Part shown: piece by piece, positions 1-11,013 of the stretch
How positions within the stretch are numbered: the first letter of the stretch is position 1
How the letters are laid out: every line of letters starts with the position of its first letter
DNA from: Parascedosporium putredinis
Taxonomy: Eukaryota; Ascomycota; Sordariomycetes; Microascales; Microascaceae
NCBI GenBank assembly: GCA_949357655.1
Contig: CASHTG010000020.1
Location: 930,001-994,000, forward strand
Length of the DNA: 64,000 bases
Direction: 5' to 3'
The notes under the pieces: generated by a model
What the model was told of the DNA's origin: nothing
Databases searched by the model: none
What the model saw: the letters and a program-made list of their open reading frames with translations, nothing else
Translations under genes and position numbers: made by a program

Positions 1-538
1 CGACGATGGCGGTTTTATTTGCATCTCTGGGGATCTACTCCATCTATCATTCGAGTTGTTGTTAATGGTGGTTCATCGACCAATTACTCATTCAGGCAAT
101 GTTGGTGGGGGCTTTCCACACACGCGCCAATAGCGTTCACGTCGTTGATCGGCACCGGAACTCCGATATGGCAGTGGCACGTCATTGTCAAAGGTTCCAA
201 CTGCTGACTGAGAGCGTCTGAGCAATCACTGATCAGTACGACTAGTCAACTTGAACTCAAGCTCAGTTCACGTGCCGAGGTACCTCAACGCCACCTCGAA
301 GCTCGATCAATTGATCCTCAGCCAACCTCGCCAATTGTGCCGCACCTGTAGAGCATCGAATTGGTTTCGTCTTTGCGTTTCCTTAAATGTTCAAAGAAAC
401 TAACCACAATCGAGTGGTTTCGCTTTCGAAAATTCTTTATTGATTATTTTCATAGTCTCCTTCGTTAAGAAAGAGGAGCCTAATTATCCAGCGAAGTAAG
501 GAAGCGCCCCCTTGCAGCCTCGAGGCTCTCACCGAGCT
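1..538. other. Gene-free left edge / upstream region of the carboxypeptidase gene
   Basis: No coding region with recognisable similarity or convincing codon structure is visible on either strand. The right part is the presumed promoter and leader of the carboxypeptidase gene that starts at 539. It is AT-richer around 400-450. No clear TATA box was seen. Confidence 0.5.
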
Positions 539-2320
539 ATGTCAGAAAAGACCCAGAGCTTGCCGCCCGTCGGCGGAGGCGCCCCGCCCTCAGCGAGGAA
601 AGCACCTCCCCGCTATCGAATCGTAGAGGCCCTCGTCTTCCTGAACCTCCTCGTCTTTTGTTACACACACGCAAGCTGGTTCTTGTCGAGCCCGCGAGAG
701 CATGAATCCCCTCCCCTCCCGTCCATCCAATGGTGGTCAATGCGCCCAGGTTCCCGCCCTCAACCCCACCACCGCCGGCGACGAGGGCGGCAGACTCGAC
801 AAGATGGACAGGTTCCTAGAGTCCGAGGTGTTTCGCAACGAGTCCGTAGCCCGGGTGGCCGGCGCCGTGCAGATCCCTCGAATCCTATGATAACATGGGT
901 CCCGTCGACCAGGACCCGCGATGGAAGCCGATGGGCGACTTGGCCGACTACCTCCGCCGCACGTTTCCCTTGATTCACAAGGGCGACTCCGTCACGCTCG
1001 ACAAGATCAACACCTACGGACTCCTTTACACGTGGCACGGCAGCGACGACTCCTCAAACCCAGCGTGCTCATGGCCCACCAGGACGTGGTGCCGGTGGAG
1101 CAGTCCACCATCGAGCAGTGGGAGCATCCTCCGTTCAGCGGCCACTACGACGGCAGGTTCATCTGGGGCCGCGGGTCGGGCGACTGCAAGAACTCCCTCG
1201 TCGGCATCCTCGAGGCCATCGAGCTCCTGATTGACGCCGGCTACAAGCCGAAGCGCACCGTCCTGCTGTCCTTTGGCTTCGACGAGGAGATCTCGGGCGG
1301 CCGCGGCGCGCAGAGCCTCTCGCAGGCCATCCTCGACAGATATGGTAAGAACGGGATCGCCACCGTGGTGGACGAGGGCGCTGGCGTCGTCAAGCAGTGG
1401 GGCAAGGAGTTCGCCGTTCCCGGCGTCGCGGAGAAGGGTTACATCGACGTCGAGATCATCGTCCGCATGCCCGGCGGCCACTCCTCCGTGCCACCCGACC
1501 ATACCGGCATCGGCATCACGTCGGAGCTCATCACCCTCATCGAGGCCAACCCATACGAGCCCCGCATCCACGACGAGAACCCTTTCCTCAGTCTCCTGCA
1601 GTGCGGCGCCGCCCACGGCGAAGACTTCCCAAGAAGCTCAAGAAGCTGCTTCCGGGCCGCCACGCCACCTCGGGCAAGCACAGCCACAAGCACAAGGAGG
1701 ATAAGCTCGCCAAAGAAGCCGCCAAGGCCGGGCCCCTGGTCAAGTACCTCTTCACCACCTCGGTCGCCGTTGACGTCATCTCCGGCGGCGTCAAGGTCAA
1801 CGCCCTTCCGGAGCAGACCCGCGTCCTCGTCAACCACCGCATCAACGTCGGTTCCAGCTCAGCCGACGTCAAAGACAAGATCACGCGCCTCGCGGAAAAG
1901 GTGGCCAAGAAGTACGGCCTCACCGTCCACGCGTTCGAGCCCAGCGATGACGACTCCGAAGAGGCGGAGCTACGCTCCATCACCCTTCGCCACTCCAAGG
2001 CCGTTCTCGAGCCGGCACCCGTTTCCCCGACCTCTGTCGACGGCACGACCCCTTATTCCATCCTCGCCGGCACCACGAGGGCCCTGTATGGCGAGGACAT
2101 GATTGTCGCCCCCGGTCTCATGACGGGCAACACAGACACCCGATATTATTGGGACCTGAGCGACCACATCTTCCGCTTCGCCCCCGGCTGGGACCCCGAC
2201 TACGACTTCTGGGAAGGCATTCACACCGTCAACGAGAAGCTTAGCGCACTTGCCCACATTCGCACCGTTCAATGGTATAGCAAATTTATCCGGAATATGG
2301 ATGAAGCCGACCTTGATTAA
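539..2320 (+). CDS. M20 family Gly-Xaa carboxypeptidase (vacuolar carboxypeptidase S-like), frame broken
   Basis: A zinc exopeptidase expected in the vacuole, cleaving C-terminal residues from small peptides. The start ATG at 539 is followed by a hydrophobic anchor at about residues 30-48, as in type II CPS proteins. M20 landmarks follow in order: LMAHQDVVPV (metal His/Asp) near 1068, WGRGSGDCKN near 1165, FGFDEEISGGRG near 1275 with the catalytic Glu pair, a GHSSVPPDHTGIG segment near 1480, and the C-terminal TGNTDTRYYW near 2126. No intron is needed, but the frame changes near 705, 880, 1050 and 1630. The last two are repaired by adding one C (CC to CCC), and the 880 shift by two such single-base additions. 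Full length would be about 595 aa, normal for the family. It is either a pseudogene or, more likely given the same pattern elsewhere, a gene with sequencing errors. Family call is firm; gene integrity is not. Confidence 0.88.
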
Positions 2321-5300
2321 GCAGGCCAAATAGAAGAGCCACAGTTCATGAGGATGAGAAGAGACACAGTCAGCGTCCGCTGGCCAAGGGTCGGTCAGGA
2401 AGACAATGAGATGGTATCCACAGTTTTTTTCCAAGTATAGATCGTGACATGCTGACAGGGCCCCGATACGCTCGAGCACGCTGATGTTGGATCACTAGGA
2501 TGACGTTTATGTGTAATATCCAAGAATGGTTGTATCAAAATTCTCGTGCATGTCATGTTTGGAACGGCAAAATCTCACCGTGCTTTCCTCTAGGCAGCTT
2601 CTCGGTAGTATTCTAAATAAATCTCGAACAAGACACGGACGACTTTTCACGTAGTTACCGAGGTGTCCCTGCCGCCTCCGACAGGAACTACCGCGAGATC
2701 AAGGAATCCTTGGCCAATATGCCCCCCTCCCAACCCCTCCCCCACTTTTCTCTCGAGCCTTCTTCCCCAGGGTCAAACTCCGGAAGCTGCACTAATGCCG
2801 ATGACCGCAAGATGACGGGAGGCAAGGGGGAAAAGCCTTCGTCTCACTTTTCATTTTTCCCCGCCTTGCTCTTCTGCAACCACCGGGGTAAGCCTCCGTG
2901 TTAGTCCTGGGCCACAAACGGTGTAAGCAGCGCCAAAATCCGAGCGGTACCACAGTATAGATTGCCTCCCATCCGCTCCCGGGAGATCTTGCCGCTCGCA
3001 AGCCCGATCCCTGCCCATGGCCTCAAACCCTTACCCACTAACCCTCAACTCACCCCGGTGTGCGGTCCTTGAGCTTCGGCGTCGCGTGGGGGCCCAGGAC
3101 CGAAGTCTTGCAAGGCTGGTCATTGCCATTGGCCCGTTTATGACGGCAAAAAGAGGAAAAAGAAAAGGTTGTCGGCCTTCTCGCTCGAGTCGAAACCGAG
3201 CGTACAAAGTAGGAAAGAGGGGAGACTTCGACATCCTGTCCTATCGGCTGTCGGGTTTAGTGACCCTCCCTCACGCACATGTGGTCAGCGAACGTGCTCC
3301 ACGCCTGTAAGTAGCCGGGCACAAGCGAATCACAAACCGAAGATACCTAAAGGTCGCTCGACCATGCATTTCGAGTTCGAAGCCTTGGTCCGTCATAAAC
3401 AACGGTCGATAGAACGAAGCCTATCAGGCTCTGTCTTGGCATGAAGAAATGGCAACCAGCGTTGATTGCTTCTCCCTGTACCTGTGGAAATCGCGTAATC
3501 TTGGATGGGCGCGGACGTCGCCTCCTGCTTCCGCGAACGCGACGTATATTGAGGCCCATGCATCTAGCCTGGCACCTCATTCATTGACTTCTCCCTGTGT
3601 TTCTCGTTTTGGAGCCTTGGCCCTTGGGGCAGGAGGGATGTTGAAAACCACCTCGCCGACGATCATATCCTCACGCGAGATGCCAAATCTGCAGTATGCC
3701 GTCTCTCCTTGGCCCTCGCTACCACTAGCCAGTCACGATCGCCATGCCGGAATGGCGGCGCGTTTTGAGAGCAATGAAATTCAGCGCGCGCGTTATCGCT
3801 ATGTGCCAACACTTCTGGCCCCGGTTGGATGCTAACCCCACGAACGGGTGGATAGAGGACTGTACACTTTCATTACTCTTGGCCGAAAAGTTCTAAGTGA
3901 CTACACAGCATTAGAATCACTGTCTGGATGCAGCCGGCTTTCGCTTACACCTTCCCTCATAAATAAATCAAATTCCACAGCGGCCTTGATCCCACACTAT
4001 ACCTTGGATAACGCACACCTGCAGGTCGGGGAGGCCGAGACGTTATCCTCATCATCGGTTTCTCCGTGGTTAGCTCCGTGAAGGGCCTGGAGGCGTACCA
4101 AGGGCTGCTTTTAAGGGCACTTGAACCTGACGGATAACCGATAGTGGGTAGTGCCTGGAACTAAGGACTTTCGGGGTGGGAAGCTACTAGCCCTCGCTCA
4201 ACTCGCTGATTTCCAGACACATGCCATAAGCACTACCTTGAGTCTAACACGGACCATCGCGGCATCAACAAAAACCGTCAACGGGTGGACCACTGCGCCG
4301 GAAATCCATACAAGCCTTCTACATCAGCCAAGAACTGAGGTGATGTGCTGACCAAATCCACCGGTACCGGACGCATCAGAAGAAGAGGGAGGGGGCGTGG
4401 GAATAGAAGCCGGACAGAGCCCGTCAGAGTTACACGCTGGTGGGCACGTAGGGAAGGCTATTTCTCGCCCGAGAGCCTAAATCCGTCAGAGCGAAGGCGT
4501 CGACGGAGAGGGGTGGACAAGATTCTGCCAGGGTTGTGGAGGGGGCTTTCAGCCCTAGAGCCGAACACATCCCCTGATGAAGTCATTTCTTCACTTTGAA
4601 GGTCAAGCTGTGGCTCTCGTGAAACAGCCTTCTCCACGAAAAAGCCTACCAAGGGTAACTGCGATAGACTAGAGCGTGGAAGATAGATTGACTGTCCGCA
4701 GGCCCTTGTGGGGTGGGTCTCTCGAGGAGGGCACAGCAGGAATCTATGCCTAACCGGTCCGTAACCCGCAGAGATAGTAAGTAGTGCGGGGGTCGCCTGA
4801 GGCATAATATGAGATGTCGACAACGCCACGCACGTCTTCCAAGGGAATGCACACTGACGCCGAAGTGCCAAGACTATCCCTCTAAGTATTAGTCAAACCG
4901 GGCGATGACACGATGGCTACCTTCACACCAGCCTGAATCCATTGGAAGAGGGTGAGGTCACCGGCAGGTGCAGACACGAAAAAGTGTCGGATTGGTTCTC
5001 GGGCTGACGGGTGGTAGACCAAGGCCTTGCGATCAAGCATCGTCGTACCACAGGGGCGAAGGGTCAAGGTCTTGTCCGCAATACGCGTTTGTGCCTGAAG
5101 GCGCCGACCCTGTCCCGGATCCGCTCCCGCTTGCGAGCTCCAAGGAACAGTTGATGGAGTGTGAGCCCGCCTCTTGACTTCCGCTAGTAGCTCTGTTCTG
5201 AGCCTCTGAAAGGCATCTCTCTTCTTTGGCTAGGGGCAGGGCGTCATCAGGACATGAACCCATGTGTGTAGGGTGCAATTTACGCCATTGAGAGGAGAGA

Positions 5301-6451
5301 AGTAAGCACTAGTCTCTGTGCATGCAGGTCATCCCCCACACGAGGAAAAGTCACTCAGCAAAGGCGTCGTCGAGACGGGCTCGTTTGCATCCATCACATG
5401 AGACAAACAGGTCGAAACGAGTTTCTTCAACACTGTTCACAATTCCAGCAAAGAAGGCTTGACTCGTGTTGGAAAGGATGTCGAGTTAGTCGGCGATCAA
5501 GTTGAGCCGACGACAGTAGCGGAATGTCTGATATCCCGGGAATTTTAAGATTCAAGGGCGCTAATCAGGAACTGCGCCTCCGCAAGGGTTTATTGTGCTG
5601 GAGGGGCTCAGCCGGCCAGGCTCCCAACGTTGGACCACCTCGCAATCGTGTCCAACCTTGATAATCGACCCCGGCAAAGCGAATAATTAATATTTTCCAC
5701 TTCGGCCGACTCAAGCAGGCAAACCTGGGCCAGGGGCCAATTTATCTACTTGTAGGCCTTCCGGGATACGGCAATGTCAGAATGTCAGACTGCCCTGAAT
5801 TTGTTTGCGGCTGACGGGGCCAGGTCGAGTGTTCGGCTGTGCCACTGTCAAGATGCCTATTTGGGAAATTGGGCTGCTTGGCGCGGAAGCACCACGTTCC
5901 TTTGGCGTGGACATCCAGGGTTTCCAGACTTCCAGATTTCCAGGCAAGGTGCGTCGCTTGCCCCCATCTTCCAAGAGAGAGGGCAAAATCGAGGGATGAT
6001 GCGAGGGTTTGCAAAAGAAGCAAGAGGAAAGGCGGGCGGTATTTTAACCAGAGCAGTTGGTGGGCAGCCGATGAAGGGCGAACCCTGGTCATCCATTCTC
6101 TGGGATAACTCATTCGTTTGAAATAGTTTCTGGAAGGTGGCCAGCCAGCAGAGGAGAGGAGAGTGGTATTATTACCTACAAGTCTCTCCACCATCGTCTT
6201 ACACGCATGAAAACGGTGACGTTTTCGGCCTCCTGGGCAGGTAAGAAAGGTGAGATTAACGACTTTTACCCTCTTTGAAAAGCGAGGTACTTCGATCGGG
6301 TCGACTCCAAGTACCTTGATGTTTAGGGGTGTAGATAGAAAGACACGGCAGAGAGAACTTCAGACGACTCCTTCCATCACGATCGTCAAGAACCAGCCCT
6401 ATGTTTGACTGAAGGCTCTAGTGAGGAGCACATCGATGACCGCCGCCCCCG
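2321..6451. other. 4.1-kb stretch without a recognisable gene
   Basis: Only short open frames without family similarity occur here. None has intron signals joining it to a larger product. No transposase, reverse transcriptase or RNA gene was recognised. The right end lies downstream of the DUF1742 gene, which terminates at 6452. It could hold a lineage-specific small gene or non-coding transcript that cannot be seen from sequence alone. Confidence 0.5.
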
Positions 6452-7276
6452 TTAGGTCCCAGGGAGTCCCTTGGGGACTGAGGGGAAATAATTTGGCTGC
6501 TGAAGGCGTTCCCTGTTTCGCTTGGCAACTTCCATCTGTCGTTTCTTCTCGACGCGCTGTTGATAAAAGGTACTATACACAGCAAGTCAGTTGCCGTCGG
6601 TGAGATGCCGGCCGCGCATCTTGAATAAGCTCGGGCTATAACTGACCGGTGGAGTGCGAAAACCCGAGGCTCGTCAGCACCTGATTTTGCAGACTCGGCC
6701 TTGGAACGAAATGCCAGTCAGAAAATTGCCGAGTTTTGCGGAGACCAAGACGCCTCGTGTCAGCTCGGTCAAGCACCTACCTTGGATGTGTTCGACTGAT
6801 CTGCCTCGTCCTCGGAATTCTTCTTGTCTTTGCTGTCGTTGCTCTTGTCCTTGTCCTTGTCTTTGTCCTTGTCTTTGTCTTTATCCTTATCCTTGTCGTC
6901 TTTCTGGCCTGCCTCTTCGTCCTTCTTCTTTTGCTCCTTCTCCTCCTTTTTCTTCTTCTTCTTTTCCTCGTACTCCTTCTTTACCCGCTCGACCTCTTCG
7001 TCAAGCTCCTTTTTTTCTTGGCATCAATGGCCGCCTGGTCAATAATGGGACTGCAGAAATTTCTATCCTTGAGATGCGAGGCGCAAACGTAAAAAAGTCC
7101 TATATTTAAAACTTAGCTTGCCTTTCCACCTAAAGCGCACTCCGCGATACCCCCTGCCTTACCTTGCCATCGGGTCCATCCGCGAAGAGCACGCTTGTGG
7201 TCGGTCTGTAGCAGACGTCACATCCTTTGCTCGCTGTGTCTGCTACTTTTCTATGCGCATAAACATTGGGAAACAT
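6452..7276 (-). CDS. DUF1742 fungal protein of unknown function, four exons with a 23-nt micro-exon
   Basis: Read on the minus strand with exons 7276-7163, 7099-6781, 6669-6647 and 6572-6452. Exon 1 gives MFPNVYAHRKVADTASK, then CDVCYRP, the Cys pair of the domain. Exon 2 adds FYVCASHLKDRNFCSPIID, completing a CxxC...C...C zinc-binding-like pattern, then a highly charged Lys/Glu coiled-coil tract and a (DK)n run at about 6847-6894. The 23-nt exon encodes PRVFALHR, and exon 4 encodes TFYQQRVEKKRQ and ends FPSVPKGLPGT. This order matches the fungal DUF1742 family as I know it. Two homopolymers (T run at 7091-7096 and A run near 7010-7016 on the coding strand) each need one more base to keep frame. 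Expected product is about 190 aa. Function is unknown. It shares a 485-bp divergent promoter with RTT106. Confidence 0.8.
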
Positions 7277-7761
7277 CTTCCTTTCCGGCTCTAGCAGGTT
7301 CAGCTCGGGAAATACGCGCCGTGCCTCTGGAAATTTGAGGTGGACCGTAGATGATGGGATTGATGGAAGGTGGATGAATGGTCTTTCGAGGGGCAGTCAA
7401 GGTGGCTCTGATGGCGGGGTTTCTTGGTTAAACCAGATCCCACAGTCAAGTCGCGCCCCATACTAGCCAACGTCAGCAGTGACCATCCGCCCGACCACCC
7501 ACTAACAAGCCCTCTACATGCGCGGTCGCAAGACCAAACCACCATCACCAAACAATCCAGACGTGCCAAAGCTGGCTGAGTCAGCCCACCCATCGAACAA
7601 ATGGCCGTGCTGTGGCAAAAGCGGCGAGGTTCTCGAAAAGCGCGTTTGGCGGCGCCAATTCGACGACACCCCAAAGCATCATCCCTTCTCCATCGACACC
7701 AGGAGGTTCCGTAGTGCATATAGTCATTGAAGTTGTAGGATTGAATCCCATCCTCCCGAGA
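7277..7761. promoter_or_regulatory. Shared divergent promoter of the DUF1742 gene and RTT106
   Basis: The 485 bp between the two start codons contain no coding sequence and must carry both promoters. No TATA box or named operator could be assigned. Co-regulation of the two genes is only an inference from the head-to-head arrangement. Confidence 0.5.
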
Positions 7762-9565
7762 ATGCCTGCCGCACTCGACTCTCAGAAGCTCGGTCTCGTC
7801 TTTCAGGCGCGGCCAGATATCATTGAAGGCATCAAGGCGGCCGCTGGTCAGTTTTTTCCTCTCTCTCTCTCTCTCTCCTTTGCGCTTCTTTTGCCTTTGT
7901 ATTCTTCGGGTTTGCAGCGGTTGCGGGCGCGCCAAGCTAGAATTGGCCAGTTTGTTAATGCGCTTTTCCTATCCAGATTCTCCCGCCCGAGTCACCCTGT
8001 TCAACAATATCGCGAGCTTCGTGTACGACCAGCTTCAAACCAATGGCGAACCCTCTGCGAAACGGAGGCGAGTAGACGAAGGCGCATCCACCGGCGCCGC
8101 TACCAACGGTGCGAACGGGGTCGATGCCTCCAAGGAGCCGGTTCTCCTCGAGGTCAAGGAAATCTCCGTGTCCATGCCCCAGCGAAAGAAGTTTGATCTG
8201 TGCTTCACGGCAAACCATATCTATGCCAGGGCGGCAAATGCCCCAGGCCCTGTGCAAGGCATTGTGTATAGGTGGCAAGACATTGGTAAATTTTCAACGT
8301 ATTCCGCCTTGTTCGGGGCGCCCGCGCGTGCACCTCCTGGCTAACACTAGCTCTGGCAGAATACGTTTTCTACCTGCCTGTTCCCGAAAAGGCTCAGGTC
8401 CAACACAACTACATTCTCTTCCCCAAGGGAACCGCTCTCGCTTCCCTCAAGGGCGGTCCTCCGGCGATTGATCCTCTCGTATTTACCGTCCCAGCGACGG
8501 CGCCAAAACAGGGTACGATTGGAGGCACCGATGCGCCGAAAGCCTCAAGTTTTTCGGATTCATACCAAACGCTCTTCAGCTGGGCGTTTAAAAACCATCT
8601 GCGTAAAGCTGGAAATGCCATCAACATCGTTGCTGCAGACCCCAACAAGTTTCACAGTGAGATCCCTCAGCCACATCGGCCCAAGGAAAAGGCCGTCCAT
8701 GTCAAGGGTTTCCGGGGCTCCAAGGATGGCTACTTGTTCTTCCTGGAGAACGGTATCCTCTGGGGCTACAAGAAACCTCTCCTATTCATCCCGCTCGATC
8801 GCATATCCGCCGTCAGCTACACCAGCGTTCTCCAGAGGACATTTAATATGGTCATTGAAGTGTTTGCTAGTGAGGGAGAAGGGACAGAAGAGGTGGAGTT
8901 TGGCATGATCGATCAGGCCGACTATGGCGGCATTGATGAGTCGTACATCAAGAAGAATAGGTTGCAAGACCGGAGCATGGCAGAACAGCGAAAAGCCAAG
9001 CTGGAGCTCGCCGAAAATATACGGGCGGCGAAGAAGGCTGGGGGCGCTGAGGGCGACGAGGTGCCGACCAACGGTGCCGAAGCTGATGTGACGGGTGGCA
9101 TGTCCGAATTAGAGAAGGCGCAGCTTGAGGCAGAGCAGGCGCTTCAGGACGATGAGGACGAAGACGAAGAAGATTACGACCCCGGAAGCGATGGCGAAAG
9201 CGAGGGCTCCGGCTCTAGTAGCGATGAGGACGACGAGGATGAAGGAGACGGCGAAGAAGATGACGAAGATGAGGAGGTCGAGGGGAGACGAGGAAGAAGA
9301 AGAAGACGGCGAGGAGGAGGAGGAGGAGGTCGAAGAGGAGGACGCAGAGGTCAAGATGGAGATAGTCAAGGAAGAGAAACCTGTGGCGAAGGCACCTCCC
9401 GCGAAGGCACCTCCAGCAAAGGCACCTCCCGCGCCGAAGCCCAAAGCTAAGCTGCCGGCGAGAAACGTCACACAAGTGCTTATGAGCGGCACAGACGATT
9501 TTGATCATTCACGAGACAATGACGATGACCTAGACATGGAAGAGAGATTTGACGTCGTCGGGTGA
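7762..9565 (+). CDS. rtt106: Histone chaperone Rtt106 (double PH domain)
   Basis: Rtt106 deposits newly made, H3K56-acetylated H3-H4 on replicated DNA and silences histone genes. Exons are 7762-7846, 7977-8285 and 8360-9565. The first intron (7847-7976) holds a (TC)n tract and the second is 74 bp. The N-terminus MPAALDSQKLGLVFQARPDI matches filamentous-fungal Rtt106. The tandem PH region follows, with VKEISVSMPQRKKFDLCF, YVFYLPVPEKAQVQ and the second-PH segment GFRGSKDGYLFFLENGILWG. The C-terminus is strongly acidic (Asp/Glu tract about 9150-9340), contains three KAPPA repeats at 9386-9433 and ends LDMEERFDVVG. The frame moves by +1 near 9282-9285, at a GGGG run inside the acidic tail. Product is about 530 aa. 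The core identity is firm; the exact tail is uncertain because of the shift. Confidence 0.88.
9386..9433 (+). repeat. 15-bp coding minisatellite (KAPPA x3) in the RTT106 tail
   Basis: Three near-identical 15-bp units, each encoding Ala-Lys-Ala-Pro-Pro. They follow the acidic tract of the Rtt106 frame and add a Lys/Ala/Pro linker. Such repeats vary readily in copy number between strains. Confidence 0.8.
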
Positions 9566-9815
9566 GGTTCCCGACAGGCTTGCTTGCGTGTACGATAATG
9601 GTGGGTTGGAAGCGAGGAAAGCAAAATCAATACGGAAAAGATCAAAAAGAAAATTCCGGTGGCAAGGCAGATGACAGCCTATATTCACCAAGATCTCCGA
9701 CTTAGATTACTATCAAAATGGTTACTACCTTCCTAGACCCGATGAACTTCTAGTACGCAAAAAGGACTATTATAGGGATTTTCTTCAGAGGACTCTAACC
9801 CTCAAGTGGCATCCC

Positions 9816-11013
9816 TTACGCCTCCCCTTCCTTATTTTTCTGCGCTTCTATCTCCTCAAGAAGAGGCACCTTGATCTTCTTCCTCGCATCTGCAATGACA
9901 GCGCGGATCGTGGCTGCAGATTTCTCGAGAGCCTCGTTCTCCTCGGGGCAGAGGGCGAGGGGATGCTGCGAGAAGCGCCGCGACGGCCGAGGATCACGGG
10001 CAGGCTGATGCAGCAGTCGAGCTCGGGGACCCAGTGGGAGATGGGGCGGACGAGACGCTTGTCGAAGAGGATGGCGGAGCAGATGGAGGAGACGATGGCG
10101 CCTATGCCGAAGGAGGTGGCTCCCTTGCCGTCGATGATTGTTGCTGCGGAGTTGCGGCAGGCCTCGGCGACGGCATCTCGGTCGAACGTGCCTTCAGGAA
10201 CTGCCTTGAGAAGGGGATACCGGAGACTGTGGCGAGAGACCAGGCGACCTAGGAATGAGGGAAACAAGGTTAGGATGAGGGGAACAAGGACGTATATAAG
10301 CGTGAGATGGACAATTAACTCACGAATTGGCTGTCTCCGTGTTCGCCAAGTACGAAGGCTTCGATGGAGTTTTGTGAAATCTAATGCCAAGCCGTGTTAG
10401 TGTTACAGCAGCACACCCCGGCCCCTCATCCGAATGGCTACTTGTAGAGAAGCAGAACAAGAACATGTGTTCAGCAAAAAAGGTGTTGGAAGCCAAGGGA
10501 GACTAGACTTACACCAATCTTCTGTGATAGCTTGCCTCGCAGGCGGATCGAATCCAAAAAGGTACCAGAACCAATGACCTGCTCCCTAGGCAAGCCCGCC
10601 ACCTCCTGCGCGAAGCACGTCAAGACATCGACGGGGTTCGCGACCAGCAGGAGAATGGTATCTTTCCGGAAGGGCTTCATGCCTTCGATGACCGTGCTCA
10701 GAATGTCGATATTGCGACCGATGAGCTGCAGCCTGCTCTCGCCGGGCTTTTGTTTCGCGCCGGCGGTGACGACGACAATGTCGCACTGCCCGGCCTCCTT
10801 GTAGCTCCCGGCGCGAACCGAGGGACTGCCACGGTAGGCTGCGTCGCCGAGATCGAGGACCTGGGCGTCGCGAAAGCTCTCCTTGATGTCAACGAGGAGG
10901 ATTTCGCCCGCCACGTGGTTCATGATGCAGGCAAACGCGCACGCGGCGCCGACATCGCCGGCGCCTACGACGGCGATGCGGGTGGTTTGTCGATCGGTTT
11001 CGAAGAGGACCAT
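9816..11013 (-). CDS. NAD-dependent L-lactate dehydrogenase
   Basis: Cytosolic reduction of pyruvate to L-lactate with NADH. Exons are 11013-10513, 10380-10324 (57 nt) and 10248-9816. Exon 1 carries the Rossmann motif VVGAGDVGAACA, the loop AGAKQKPGESR (Gln at the specificity position favours lactate over malate; the loop Arg is present), VANPVDVL and GSGTFLDSIRLR. The 57-nt exon is almost entirely the catalytic stretch around GEHGDS with the proton-relay His. Exon 3 completes the C-terminal domain (KAVPEGTFDRDAV, then VILGRRG). Two CCCC runs on the coding strand (10213-10216 and 9959-9962) each lack one C needed to stay in frame. Expected length is 330 aa, normal for the family. Malate dehydrogenase is the alternative but fits the loop less well. 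Confidence 0.87.

Noticed and set aside
6736..7092. Leu/Ser-rich hydrophobic plus-strand frames that look like membrane proteins
   Set aside because: They are the complement of the Lys/Asp/Glu-rich tract of the DUF1742 gene.
7762..9565. FACT subunit Pob3 as identity of the gene at 7.8-9.6 kb
   Set aside because: The PH-domain text and the MPAALDS...LVFQARPDI start fit Rtt106; the Pob3 N-terminal SSRP1 dimerisation domain is absent.
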